A stretch of 64,000 bases of DNA from Streptomyces sp. CB01249 (GTDB taxonomy: Bacteria > Actinomycetota > Actinomycetes > Streptomycetales > Streptomycetaceae), in assembly GCF_001905735.1 (NCBI RefSeq), contig NZ_LISW01000002.1:387125-451124 (forward strand), given 5' to 3'. This document shows positions 55,920-64,000 of the stretch, piece by piece. A program made the translations under genes and the position numbers. Below the pieces are notes generated by a model, which saw only the letters and a list, made by a program, of their open reading frames with translations, did no database searches and had not been told where the DNA came from. Each line of letters begins with the position of its first letter. Position 1 is the first letter of the stretch.

Positions 55920-56477
55920 ATGGCAAGGATGAGTGCAGATGAGCGACGCGAGAGCGTCATCCGCGCGGCGATCACCGAGTTCGCCCGCGGCGGGTACAGT
56001 GCGACCTCCACCGCGGTGATCGCCCAGCGGGTGGGTGTCTCGCAGCCGTACCTCTTCCGTCTCTTCCCCAACAAGGAAGCGATGTTCCTCGCGGCGGCCG
56101 AGCGCTGCCTCGAAGAGACCCGGCGGGTCTTCGCCGAGGCGGCCGACGGGCTGGCCGGCGAAGAGGCGCTGCACGCCATGGCCCGCGCCTACCAGCAGCT
56201 GATCGCCGACGACCCCGAGAAGCTGCTCATGCAGATGCAGATGTACGCGGCCGTCGCCGCCGCCGAGGCCGCCGGGGACCACGAGTTCGGCGAGTCGGTG
56301 CGGGCCGGCTGGCTGGAGCTCTTCGACTCCGTCAACCTCGCGCTCGGCGCCGAGGTCAACGACACCACCCAGTTCCTCGCGTACGGCATGCTCGCCAACA
56401 CGCTGACCTCGCTCGGCTTCCCGGCCGGACACCGGATCTGGTCCGGTTTCTACGCCTCCGCCCAGCCGGTCTCCTGA
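55920..56477 (+). CDS. TetR-family regulator of the MFS pump
   Basis: 185 residues from the ATG at 55920, the expected transcription start, so the mRNA looks leaderless; ATGs at 55914 and 55929 are alternatives. The HTH is GYSATSTAVIAQRVGVSQPY followed by LFRLFPNKEAMFL. The C-terminal domain is all-helical. Matching operators before this gene and before the MFS gene indicate that it represses both. Confidence 0.9.
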   Translation: MARMSADERRESVIRAAITEFARGGYSATSTAVIAQRVGVSQPYLFRLFPNKEAMFLAAAERCLEETRRVFAEAADGLAGEEALHAMARAYQQLIADDPEKLLMQMQMYAAVAAAEAAGDHEFGESVRAGWLELFDSVNLALGAEVNDTTQFLAYGMLANTLTSLGFPAGHRIWSGFYASAQPVS

Positions 56478-56520
56478 ACGTGTTCGACCCCGGGTTCCGC
56501 CCGGTTTTCTGCCCAGAAAA

Positions 56521-56540
56521 GTTAGTCATCAATAACTAAC
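56521..56540 (+). promoter_or_regulatory. Operator before the MFS gene
   Basis: GTTAGT-N8-ACTAAC, the same core and spacing as the operator upstream of the TetR gene. It lies 14 bases before the GTG start of the MFS transporter. Confidence 0.6.
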
Positions 56541-56554
56541 CCTCAGGGGGAGCA

Positions 56555-58009
56555 GTGAACCAGCAATCGAAGGGCCGCGCGGGAGCGGCCTGGGCCCTCG
56601 TCATCACCAGCGTCGCCGGCTTCATGGCGGCTCTCGACAACCTCGTCGTCACCACCGCCCTGCCGTCCATCCGCGAAAGCCTCGGCGGGGAGATGGAGGA
56701 GCTGGAATGGACGGTCAACGCCTACACGCTCACCTTCGCCGTCCTGCTGATGTTCGGCGCCGCCCTCGGTGACCGCTTCGGCCGCCGCCGGCTCTTCCTC
56801 GCCGGCCTCACCGTCTTCACCGGCGCCTCCGCCGCGGCCGCCCTCTCGTCCGGCATCAACGAACTCATCGCCTTCCGCGCCGTCCAGGGCGTCGGTGCCG
56901 CGATCATGATGCCGCTCACGCTCACCCTGCTCACGGCCGCCGTGGAGCCCGCCCGGCGGGGCATGGCGCTCGGCATCTTCAGCGCCGCGACCGGCCTCGC
57001 CGTGGCCAGCGGACCCCTGATCGGCGGCAGCCTCACCGAGCACATCTCCTGGCAGTGGATCTTCTGGCTGAACGTCCCGATCGGCCTGCTCCTCCTGCCG
57101 CTCGCCCGCTTCCGCCTCGCGGAGTCGCACGCCCCCGGAGCCCGGCTCGACGTCCCCGGCACCCTCCTCGTCAGCGGCGGTCTCTTCGGCATCGTCTACG
57201 GCCTCGTCAACGCCAACGCCGACGGCTGGACCAGCCCGACCGTCCTGACCTCCCTCATCGCGGGCATCGTGCTCATCGGCGCCTTCATCCGCCACGGCTT
57301 CCGGGGCCGCAAGCCCATGCTCCCCATGCAGCTCTTCCGGGACCGCGGCTTCTTCGGGATCAACATCGCCAGCATGCTGATGTACCTCGGGATGTTCGGC
57401 GCGATCTTCCTGCTCAGCCAGTACCTCCAGGGCGTCCTGGGCTACTCGCCGACCGAGGCCGGGCTGCGGATGCTGCCCTGGACCGGCATGCCGATGCTCG
57501 TCGCCCCCATCGCCGGGATGCTCTCCGACCGGTTCGGCGGCCGCCCGGTGGTCGTGACCGGGCTCGCCCTCCAGGCGGTCGGCCTCGCCCTCTTCGCCCT
57601 GGTCGTCGCCCCGGACGCCTCCTACGTCTCGCAGCTGCCCGCCCTGATCATCGGCGGCATCGGAATGGCCCTGTACTTCGCGCCGGCCGCCAGCCTGGTG
57701 ATGTCCAGCGTCCGCCCCGGTGACCAGGGCATCGCGTCCGGCGCCAACAACGCCCTCCGCGAGGTCGGCGGCGCCCTCGGGGTCGCCGTGCTCACCACCG
57801 TCTTCGCCTCGCAGGGCGGCCTGGAGTCCGCGCAGTCCTTCACCGACGGCACCGTGCCCGCCGTCTGGATCGGCTCCGGAGTCGTCGCCCTGGCCGCGCT
57901 CGTCGCCCTGATGATCCCCGGCCGCCGCGCCGCCGGTCAGCAGGAGGCGGCCGTGGAGACGGCCGAGACCCCGGCCCACGCCGAGGAGCAGGTCTCCGTA
58001 CCCGCCTGA
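56555..58009 (+). CDS. MFS transporter, DHA2 (EmrB/QacA-type) efflux pump
   Basis: 484 residues, GTG start with GGGGGAG. Fourteen hydrophobic helices. Motif D1-like LDNLVVTTALPSI in the first helix, motif A GDRFGRRRLFLAGL, and motif C-like ATGLAVASGPLIGG are those of the DHA2 drug:proton antiporters. Regulated by the TetR gene 77 bases upstream through twin operators. Its substrates probably include the inducer of that repressor. Confidence 0.93.
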   Translation: MNQQSKGRAGAAWALVITSVAGFMAALDNLVVTTALPSIRESLGGEMEELEWTVNAYTLTFAVLLMFGAALGDRFGRRRLFLAGLTVFTGASAAAALSSGINELIAFRAVQGVGAAIMMPLTLTLLTAAVEPARRGMALGIFSAATGLAVASGPLIGGSLTEHISWQWIFWLNVPIGLLLLPLARFRLAESHAPGARLDVPGTLLVSGGLFGIVYGLVNANADGWTSPTVLTSLIAGIVLIGAFIRHGFRGRKPMLPMQLFRDRGFFGINIASMLMYLGMFGAIFLLSQYLQGVLGYSPTEAGLRMLPWTGMPMLVAPIAGMLSDRFGGRPVVVTGLALQAVGLALFALVVAPDASYVSQLPALIIGGIGMALYFAPAASLVMSSVRPGDQGIASGANNALREVGGALGVAVLTTVFASQGGLESAQSFTDGTVPAVWIGSGVVALAALVALMIPGRRAAGQQEAAVETAETPAHAEEQVSVPA

Positions 58010-58028
58010 CGCACCTCGCACCCGCCAC

Positions 58029-58069
58029 ACGGTCCGTGGCCCCGCCCAGACGGCGGGGCCACGGACCGT
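58029..58069 (+). terminator. Terminator between MFS gene and murB
   Basis: 18-bp stem (58029-58046 with 58052-58069) with a 5-base loop, 12 bases before murB. Confidence 0.75.
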
Positions 58070-58081
58070 ACCCTTGTCCCC

Positions 58082-59137
58082 GTGCAGGAACTCCACGACG
58101 CGCCCCTCGCCCCCCTGACCACCTTCCGGCTCGGCGGCCCCGCCACCCGGCTCCTCACGGCCACCACGGACACCGAGGTGATCGACGCCGTGCGCGAGGC
58201 CGACGACAGCGGCACCCCGCTCCTGATCATCGGCGGCGGCAGCAACCTGGTCATCGGCGACAAGGGCTTCGAGGGCACCGCCCTGCGGATCGCCACCAAG
58301 GGCTTCGTCCTCGACGGCGGCTCCCTGGAACTGGCCGCCGGGGAGGTCTGGACCGACGCCGTCACCCGCACCGTGGAGGCCGGCCTCGCGGGCCTCGAAT
58401 GCCTGGCCGGCATCCCCGGCTCGGCGGGCGCGACGCCCATCCAGAACGTCGGGGCGTACGGACAGGAGGTGTCCGCCACCATCACGGAGGTCGTCGCCTA
58501 CGACCGGCGCACCCGGGAAACGGTCGTCCTGCCCAACTCCGAGTGCGCGTTCTCCTACCGTCACAGCCGCTTCAAGGCCGAACCCGACCGGTACGTGGTG
58601 CTGCGCGTCCGCTTCGGCCTGGAGGAGGCCGGCGGGCTCTCGGCGCCCCTGAAGTACCCGGAGACCGCGCGGGCCATGGGCGTCCAGGAGGGGGAGCGCG
58701 TTCCCGCCGCCGATGCCCGCGCGACGGTGCTCCGGCTGCGTGCCGGCAAGGGCATGGTGCTGGACCCCGAGGACCACGACACCTGGTCGGCCGGGTCGTT
58801 CTTCACCAACCCGATCCTGGAACAGGCCGAGTTCGACGCGTTCCTCGCCCGGGTCGCCGACCGGCTCGGCCCCGAGGTGACGCCCCCCGCCTTCCCCGCC
58901 GGTGACGGACGCACCAAGACCTCCGCCGCCTGGCTCATCGACCGGGCCGGCTTCACCAAGGGCTACGGCACCGGACCCGCCCGCATCTCGACCAAGCACA
59001 CGCTCGCCCTCACCAACCGGGGCGCGGCGACCACGGAGGACCTGCTCGCCCTGGCGCGCGAGGTCGTGGCCGGGGTGCACGCGGCCTTCGGCGTCACCCT
59101 GGTCAACGAACCGGTGACGGTGGGCGTCAGCCTGTAG
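58082..59137 (+). CDS. murB: UDP-N-acetylmuramate dehydrogenase
   Basis: 351 residues, GTG start. FAD-binding segments: TTFRLGGPATRLL, IIGGGSNLVIGD and GIPGSAGATPIQNVGAYGQE. The catalytic serine is in AGSFFTNPIL and the terminal acid is near VNEPVTVGV. It reduces UDP-GlcNAc-enolpyruvate to UDP-MurNAc with NADPH in peptidoglycan precursor synthesis. It lies 12 bases after a strong hairpin, so it must have a promoter inside or upstream of that region. Confidence 0.96.
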   Translation: MQELHDAPLAPLTTFRLGGPATRLLTATTDTEVIDAVREADDSGTPLLIIGGGSNLVIGDKGFEGTALRIATKGFVLDGGSLELAAGEVWTDAVTRTVEAGLAGLECLAGIPGSAGATPIQNVGAYGQEVSATITEVVAYDRRTRETVVLPNSECAFSYRHSRFKAEPDRYVVLRVRFGLEEAGGLSAPLKYPETARAMGVQEGERVPAADARATVLRLRAGKGMVLDPEDHDTWSAGSFFTNPILEQAEFDAFLARVADRLGPEVTPPAFPAGDGRTKTSAAWLIDRAGFTKGYGTGPARISTKHTLALTNRGAATTEDLLALAREVVAGVHAAFGVTLVNEPVTVGVSL

Positions 59138-59166
59138 AGCGCCCGGGCCCCGTGCCCCGGGCGCTC
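59137..59166. terminator. Bidirectional terminator after murB
   Basis: 11-bp stem (59137-59147 with 59156-59166) in the 36-base gap between convergent murB and the NmrA-like gene. Confidence 0.7.
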
Positions 59167-59173
59167 CACGCCT

Positions 59174-59809
59174 TCAGTACGCGACGCCCACGCCCTGCTT
59201 CACCGTCGCGGGGTCGCCGATCAGCGCCAGCATCGCGTGGGCCACGTCGGCCCGGGAGATGGACCGGCCGCTGCGCGGGTTGCCGCCGACGACCGTGCGG
59301 TAGGTGCCCGTCAGGGGCCCGTTCGTCAGCTTGGGCGGCCGCACCGACGTCCAGTCCGTGGCCGAGGCCGCCAGCGCCGCCTCCATCGCGGTGAGATCGG
59401 CGTACACCTCCTTGAGGACCGCGCCGATCATCGAGAGCATCATCCGGTCGAGCAACGGCTCGTCCGCGGGCGTGGGGATGACCGGGGCGGCGCTGACCAC
59501 CAGCAGCCGCCGGGTGCCCTCCGCCTCCATGGCCGTCAGCACGGCGCTGGTCAGCCGCTCGGCGATCCCGTCGGCCTTCCGCCCCCTGGACCCGAGGCCG
59601 GAGAGGACCGCGTCCCGGCCCGCCACCGCCTCCCGCAGCGCCTCCGGGTCGTCCACCCGGGCGGCCGTGTGCACCGTGATGCCCGAGAGCGGGACCGCGA
59701 GCCGGGCGGGATCGCGGACCACCGCCGTCACCTCGTGCCCCGCCGCCACCGCCTGGCGGACGATCTCCTGCCCGATACCGCCGGTCGCACCAAAAACCGT
59801 GAGCTTCAT
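59174..59809 (-). CDS. NmrA-like NAD(P)-binding protein
   Basis: 211 residues from the ATG at 59809. The Rossmann motif FGATGGIGQEIV is at residues 5-16. VVRDPARLAVPLSGITVH and LLVVSAAPVIPTP are of the atypical SDR (NmrA/BLVRB-like) type. It may be a flavin or quinone reductase. Divergent from a TetR gene across repeated operator sites. Confidence 0.9.
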   Translation of the reverse strand: MKLTVFGATGGIGQEIVRQAVAAGHEVTAVVRDPARLAVPLSGITVHTAARVDDPEALREAVAGRDAVLSGLGSRGRKADGIAERLTSAVLTAMEAEGTRRLLVVSAAPVIPTPADEPLLDRMMLSMIGAVLKEVYADLTAMEAALAASATDWTSVRPPKLTNGPLTGTYRTVVGGNPRSGRSISRADVAHAMLALIGDPATVKQGVGVAY

Positions 59810-59824
59810 GGCACACCCCTTCGA

Positions 59825-59873
59825 GGTGGGTAAGTGTTCACTCACCTCTAGAGTGGGTGGGTAATCACTCACC
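59825..59873. promoter_or_regulatory. Two TetR operators between NmrA-like gene and TetR gene
   Basis: GGTGGGTAA followed by TCACTCACC occurs twice: with 4 extra bases at 59825-59846, and directly joined at 59856-59873. The copies are 31 bases apart, three helical turns. Confidence 0.5.
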
Positions 59874-59896
59874 CGTCAAGTCTTATCGGAGTGCTC

Positions 59897-60496
59897 ATGG
59901 AGCAGAAGCCGGCCCGCGTCCGCCTCGTCGACGCCGCCCACGAGCTCATGCTCACCAAGGGCCTGGCCCGGACCACCACCAAGGAGATCGCCAAGGCCGC
60001 CGGCTGCTCGGAGGCCGCGCTCTACAAGAACTTCCTCAGCAAGGAGGAGCTGTTCGTGGTGGTCCTCAAGGAACGGCTGCCCAAGATCGATCTGCGCGAG
60101 CTCATCGCCGACCCCGGCGCGGGGGAGCGGTCGGTCGAGGAGAACCTCACCGACATCGCCCGCCAGGCCGCCCTGTTCTACGAGCAGAGCTTCCCGATCG
60201 CCGCCTCCCTGTACGCCGAACCGAGGCTCAAGGAGCGCCACGACGCGGCCATGCGAGAGCTCGGCACCGGCCCCCACCTGCCCATCCGGGGCGTCGACAC
60301 CTACCTCCGGGCCGAACAGACCGCCGGCCGCGTCCGCCCCGACGCCGACACCTACGCGGCCGCGGCACTGCTCCTCGGCGCCTGCGCCCAGCGCGCCTTC
60401 GCCTACGACGCCACGGACGACGGCGAACCGCCCCAGCCGCTCGACGACTTCGCGGCGTCCCTCGCCCGCACCCTGCTCAACGGCCTCGCGGGCTGA
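59897..60496 (+). CDS. TetR-family regulator
   Basis: 199 residues from the ATG at 59897 (GGAG 5 bases upstream); the GTG at 59891 is an alternative. The HTH is LARTTTKEIAKAAGCSEAAL followed by YKNFLSKEELF. The C-terminal domain is of the TetR_C type. Divergent from the NmrA-like reductase and probably its repressor. Its stop is 3 bases from the convergent adenosine deaminase gene. Confidence 0.92.
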   Translation: MEQKPARVRLVDAAHELMLTKGLARTTTKEIAKAAGCSEAALYKNFLSKEELFVVVLKERLPKIDLRELIADPGAGERSVEENLTDIARQAALFYEQSFPIAASLYAEPRLKERHDAAMRELGTGPHLPIRGVDTYLRAEQTAGRVRPDADTYAAAALLLGACAQRAFAYDATDDGEPPQPLDDFAASLARTLLNGLAG

Positions 60497-60499
60497 GGC

Positions 60500-61522
60500 T
60501 CAGGCCGCCGGACCCGCCAGCCACGCGTCGACCCCCGCCAGCAGCTCCGCCCGCACCGGCTCCGGCGCCGTCGAACCGCGCACCGACTGGCGGGCCAGCT
60601 CGGCCAGCTCCTCGTCGGTGAACGCGTGGTGGCGGCGCACCAGGTCGTACTGCGCGGCCAGCCGGGAGCCGAAGAGCAGCGGGTCGTCCGCGCCGAGGGC
60701 CATCGGCACCCCCGCGTCGAACAGAGTGCGCAGGGGGACATCGGCGGGCTTCTCGTAGACGCCGAGCGCCACATTGGACGCGGGGCACACCTCGCAGGTC
60801 ACCCCCGCCTCCGCGAGCCGGCGCAGCAGCCGGGGGTCCTCGGCGGAGCGCACCCCGTGCCCCACACGGGCCGCGTCGAGGTCGTCCAGGCAGTCCCGGA
60901 CGCTGGACGGGCCGGACAGCTCGCCGCCGTGCGGGGCGGCCAGCAGACCGCCCTCCCGGGCGATGGCGAAGGCCCGGTCGAAGTCACGGGCCATCCCGCG
61001 CCGTTCGTCGTTGGAGAGGCCGAAGCCGACGACGCCCCGGTCCGCGTACCGCACGGCGAGCCGCGCGAGGGTCCGCGCGTCCAGCGGGTGCTTCATCCGG
61101 TTCGCCGCGATCACCACCCGGATCGGCAGCCCGGTCTCGCGCGAGGCGGCGTCCACCGCGTCCAGGATGATCTCGATCGCCGGAATCAGGCCGCCGAGCA
61201 GGGGCGCGTACGAGGTGGGGTCGACCTGGATCTCCAGCCATCCGGAGCCGTCCGCCACGTCCTCCTGGGCGGCCTCGCGCACCAGGCGCTGGATGTCCTC
61301 GGGGGCCCGCAGGCAGGACCGGGCGATGTCGTACAGCCGCTGGAAGCGGAACCAGCCCCGTTCGTCCGTCGCGCGCAGCTTGGGCGGCTCGCCGCCGGTC
61401 AGGGCCTCGGGCAGCCGCACGCCGTACTTGTCGGCGAGCTCCAGCAGCGTCGTGGGCCGCATCGACCCGGTGAAGTGCAGGTGAAGGTGGGCCTTGGGCA
61501 ACAGACGTACATCGCGTTCCAT
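60500..61522 (-). CDS. add: Adenosine deaminase
   Basis: 340 residues from the ATG at 61522 (AGGA 7 bases upstream). Zinc ligands HLH in KAHLHLHFTGS, His in PHGGEL (with the catalytic Glu), His in RVGHGVRSAEDP, and Asp-Asp in LGADDPLLFG are all present. It converts adenosine to inosine for purine salvage. The second gene of the aspC-add minus-strand pair is separated by a terminator. Confidence 0.95.
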   Translation of the reverse strand: MERDVRLLPKAHLHLHFTGSMRPTTLLELADKYGVRLPEALTGGEPPKLRATDERGWFRFQRLYDIARSCLRAPEDIQRLVREAAQEDVADGSGWLEIQVDPTSYAPLLGGLIPAIEIILDAVDAASRETGLPIRVVIAANRMKHPLDARTLARLAVRYADRGVVGFGLSNDERRGMARDFDRAFAIAREGGLLAAPHGGELSGPSSVRDCLDDLDAARVGHGVRSAEDPRLLRRLAEAGVTCEVCPASNVALGVYEKPADVPLRTLFDAGVPMALGADDPLLFGSRLAAQYDLVRRHHAFTDEELAELARQSVRGSTAPEPVRAELLAGVDAWLAGPAA

Positions 61523-61592
61523 TGCAAGATCCTGCCGCACGGAGGGGGCGGCGCGGTAGCCGCTTTCTCCATCGAGTGCCCCCTCGAACGCG

Positions 61593-61628
61593 AAAGCGAC
61601 CCCCGGTTCCGGCATCGGGGGCCGCTTT
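61593..61628 (-). terminator. Terminator of aspC
   Basis: A 13-base stem with one mismatch (61593-61605 with 61616-61628), 19 bases past the aspC stop on the minus strand. Confidence 0.65.
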
Positions 61629-61647
61629 TACGGGAAGGGGGCGGTGC

Positions 61648-62874
61648 TTACGCCTTCGCCTCGCCCAGCAGCTTCTGGAGCCGCGAGACGCCCTCGACCA
61701 GGTCGTCGTCGCCCAGCGCGTACGACAGGCGCAGGTAGCCCGGCGTGCCGAACGCCTCGCCCGGGACGACCGCCACCTCGGCCTCGTCCAGGATCAGCGC
61801 GGCCAGCTCTACCGAGGTCTGCGGGCGCTTGCCGCGGATCTCCTTGCCGAGCAGGTCCTTGACCGAGGGGTACGCGTAGAACGCGCCCTCGGGCTCCGGG
61901 CAGAACACGCCGTCGATGTCGTTGAGCATCTTCACGATGGTCCGGCGGCGCCGGTCGAAGGCGGTGCGCATCTCGGCGACCGCGTCCAGGTCCCCGGAGA
62001 CGGCGGCCAGCGCGGCGGCCTGCGAGACGTTGGCGACGTTGGACGTGGCGTGCGACTGGAGGTTGGTCGCGGCCTTCACGACGTCCTTGGGGCCGATGAT
62101 CCACCCGACGCGCCAGCCGGTCATCGCGTACGTCTTGGCGACGCCGTTGACCACGATGCACTTGTCGCGCAGCTCCGGCACGACCGCCGGGAGCGAGGTG
62201 AACTTCGCGTCCCCGTAGACCAGGTGCTCGTAGATCTCGTCGGTCATCACCCAGAGGCCGTGCTCGACGGCCCAGCGGCCGATCGCCTCGGTGTCGGCCT
62301 CGCTGTAGACCGCGCCGGTCGGGTTCGACGGGGAGACGAACAGGACGACCTTCGTACGCTCGGTACGGGCCGCCTCCAGCTGCTCCACGGAGACCCGGTA
62401 ACCGGTGGTCTCGTCGGCCACGACCTCCACCGGGACGCCGCCGGCCAGCCGGATCGACTCGGGGTAGGTGGTCCAGTACGGGGCCGGGACGATGACCTCG
62501 TCGCCCGGGTCGAGGATCGCGGCGAACGCCTCGTAGATCGCCTGCTTGCCGCCGTTGGTCACCAGGATCTGGGACGCGTCGACCTCGTAACCGGAGTCGC
62601 GCAGCGTCTTCTCCGCGATGGCGGCCTTGAGCTCGGGGAGCCCGCCCGCCGGGGTGTAGCGGTGGTACTTCGGGGTGCGGCACGCCTCGACGGCGGCGTC
62701 CACGATGTAGCCGGGGGTCGGGAAGTCGGGCTCGCCCGCACCGAAGCCGATCACCGGGCGGCCGGCGGCCTTGAGGGCCTTGGCCTTGGCGTCGACGGCG
62801 AGGGTGGCGGACTCGGAGATGGCACCGATGCGGGCGGAGACCCGGCTCTCGGACGGAGAAGTAGCAGCGCTCAT
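61648..62874 (-). CDS. aspC: Aspartate aminotransferase (class I/II PLP enzyme)
   Basis: 408 residues from the ATG at 62874; earlier starts extend through tRNA-Trp. The PLP lysine is in [14 protein letters not shown] (about residue 245), with [12 protein letters not shown] (Asn binding pyridine O3'), YWTTYPE, and the C-terminal carboxylate-binding Arg region SYALGDDDL. It makes aspartate from oxaloacetate. Its position near secE and nusG is conserved in Streptomyces. Confidence 0.93.
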   Translation of the reverse strand: MSAATSPSESRVSARIGAISESATLAVDAKAKALKAAGRPVIGFGAGEPDFPTPGYIVDAAVEACRTPKYHRYTPAGGLPELKAAIAEKTLRDSGYEVDASQILVTNGGKQAIYEAFAAILDPGDEVIVPAPYWTTYPESIRLAGGVPVEVVADETTGYRVSVEQLEAARTERTKVVLFVSPSNPTGAVYSEADTEAIGRWAVEHGLWVMTDEIYEHLVYGDAKFTSLPAVVPELRDKCIVVNGVAKTYAMTGWRVGWIIGPKDVVKAATNLQSHATSNVANVSQAAALAAVSGDLDAVAEMRTAFDRRRRTIVKMLNDIDGVFCPEPEGAFYAYPSVKDLLGKEIRGKRPQTSVELAALILDEAEVAVVPGEAFGTPGYLRLSYALGDDDLVEGVSRLQKLLGEAKA

Positions 62875-63099
62875 GACCCCCATGCTCGCAGACCGTTTTC
62901 CGCGTCGGCACGGGGGTTTCAGGGACCGGACAGCACTCGGACAGCATGCGGACACGAAGCGACCAGGAGCGATCAGCAGCTTTCTGTTCGACGCCGGGCC
63001 GCTGAGCACGTACACTCTCCTGTCGTTGGCCTTCACCAGCCGCACCGTTCCTGCACTCGGGTCATCCGGGAACATGCGGTAGGTTGGTGGAATCCACAA

Positions 63100-63172
63100 A
63101 GGGTCGTAGCTCAATTGGTAGAGCACTGGTCTCCAAAACCAGCGGTTGGGGGTTCAAGTCCCTCCGGCCCTG
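63100..63172 (+). tRNA. tRNA-Trp (anticodon CCA)
   Basis: 73 nt. Acceptor AGGGTCG pairs with CGGCCCT; the anticodon loop CTCCAAA carries CCA; the T-loop TTCAAGT is intact; discriminator G. No 3' CCA is encoded. It precedes secE, as in most actinobacteria. Confidence 0.97.
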
Positions 63173-63278
63173 CTACACACTCCTTCGCCAGGATGTGTGC
63201 GCATGTACGTACTTCAATGCACCGCCGTGCGGCTCCACCGGGCGCGGCACGGCCACGACCCGGAATCAGGTGAGAAGC

Positions 63279-63566
63279 GTGACGGACGCCGTGGGCTCCA
63301 TCGACAAGCCTGATGCCGAGGACGAGGCCCCCGAGTCGAAGAAGAAGACCCGGAAGGGCGGCAAGCGCGGCAAGAAGGGCCCTCTGGGCCGTCTCGCGCT
63401 CTTCTACCGCCAGATCGTCGCGGAGCTCCGCAAGGTCGTCTGGCCGACGCGCAACCAGCTGACGACGTACACCACTGTGGTGATTGCGTTCGTCGTCGTC
63501 ATGATCGGCCTCGTAACCGTGATTGACTTCGGTTTCGCGCGGGTCATCAAGTACGTCTTCGGCTGA
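63279..63566 (+). CDS. secE: Preprotein translocase subunit SecE
   Basis: 95 residues from the GTG at 63279 (AGGTGAG upstream); an in-frame start at 63084 overlaps tRNA-Trp and is rejected. A Lys-rich N-terminal tail (30 residues) is followed by FYRQIVAELRKVVWPTRNQL, the amphipathic helix, and one membrane helix. It clamps SecY in the translocon. nusG follows 71 bases later. Confidence 0.95.
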   Translation: MTDAVGSIDKPDAEDEAPESKKKTRKGGKRGKKGPLGRLALFYRQIVAELRKVVWPTRNQLTTYTTVVIAFVVVMIGLVTVIDFGFARVIKYVFG

Positions 63567-63571
63567 TCCAC

Positions 63572-63602
63572 GCGAAGGGCGCCTGATGGGCGCCCCTTTC
63601 GC
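63572..63602 (+). terminator. Hairpin between secE and nusG
   Basis: A 12-bp stem interrupted by a 2-base bulge (63572-63583 with 63589-63602). It may attenuate rather than end transcription, because nusG is normally co-transcribed with secE. Confidence 0.45.
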
Positions 63603-63637
63603 ATGTTCCACCCATCTGTATCCAGGAAGAAGCCACC

Positions 63638-64000
63638 GTGTCTGACCCGAACCTGAACGACGCCGTCGAGCCGACGGCGGGCGCCTTCGAGTCCGCCGAG
63701 GACGAGCTCGACATCGTCGAGGCGGCGGACGCCGAGGAGTCGGACCAGGCCGAAGCCGCCGACGCCGACGAGGCCCCCGAGGCCGGCGACGAGGCGTCCG
63801 AGGACACCGCCGAGCAGACCGCGGACGCGGCCGACGAGGAGGAGGCCGAGCCGGCCGAGCCCGTCGACCCCGTCACGGCCCTGCGCGAGGAGCTCCGCGG
63901 GCTGCCGGGCGAGTGGTACGTCATCCACACGTACGCCGGTTACGAGAAGCGTGTGAAGGCCAACCTGGAGCAGCGCGCCGTCTCGCTGAACGTGGAGGAG
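63638..64000 (+). CDS. nusG: Transcription termination/antitermination factor NusG (partial, 5' end)
   Basis: The first 121 residues, cut by the window end. GTG start with AGGAAG upstream. The NGN domain begins [14 protein letters not shown] at about residue 88. The first 80 residues are an Asp/Glu/Ala-rich acidic extension that E. coli NusG lacks. It binds RNA polymerase and couples to Rho or the ribosome. Same strand as secE. Confidence 0.95.
   Translation, partial: MSDPNLNDAVEPTAGAFESAEDELDIVEAADAEESDQAEAADADEAPEAGDEASEDTAEQTADAADEEEAEPAEPVDPVTALREELRGLPGEWYVIHTYAGYEKRVKANLEQRAVSLNVEE

Overview
The window is high-GC actinobacterial chromosome, almost certainly Streptomyces. The signs are very high third-position GC, frequent GTG starts, XRE/DUF397 modules, and a gene order (kor, two-component system, second nuo cluster, htpX, rpmG, murB, add, aspC, tRNA-Trp, secE, nusG) that I recall from the conserved core of Streptomyces genomes. 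No gene-free stretch exceeds about 300 bases. I see no prophage, CRISPR array, insertion sequence or biosynthetic cluster.

Region 1 (1-11.1 kb) is metabolism and export: fumarylacetoacetase; a POT peptide transporter in an operon with a CocE/S15-type hydrolase; a trans-polyprenyl diphosphate synthase; a membrane-anchored LolA-like protein; an ABC-2 exporter pair; a TetR regulator; and a DUF6461-like protein. Region 2 (11.1-25.9 kb) is more accessory. It holds a very large secreted modular protein (beta-propeller-like region, lytic-transglycosylase domain, golvesin-like domain, NucA/NucB-type nuclease end), two overlapping secreted-protein/lipoprotein pairs, a HAD phosphatase, a divergent quinone reductase/MarR pair, a coupled XRE-DUF397-DUF397-lipoprotein operon, and a TetR/hydrolase pair with a clear operator. 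Region 3 (26-31 kb) has three consecutive secreted cell-wall proteins with peptidoglycan-binding repeats, then RarD/VOC and a QorB-like reductase.

Region 4 (31-50 kb) is the energetic core. korA-korB (2-oxoacid:ferredoxin oxidoreductase) and a two-component system with two duplicated histidine kinases lie on the minus strand. A ten-gene complex I cluster nuoABCHIJKLMN lies on the plus strand. The cluster lacks nuoD and the NADH module nuoEFG, but its antiporter subunits keep the pump residues. Together with the neighbouring ferredoxin-reducing KorAB this suggests a ferredoxin- or partner-fed proton pump. mscL, htpX, a YccF protein and a GlsB-like protein follow.

Region 5 (50-64 kb) has alkylation repair genes (ogt, alkB), a YajQ protein, tRNA-Tyr, an amidohydrolase that seems to have lost catalytic residues, tRNA-Thr and tRNA-Met, rpmG, and two MaoC-type dehydratases in the order of the mycobacterial hadAB locus. 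Then come a TetR/MFS pair with matched operators, murB, a TetR/NmrA pair, adenosine deaminase, aspartate aminotransferase, tRNA-Trp, secE and the start of nusG, which is cut by the window edge.
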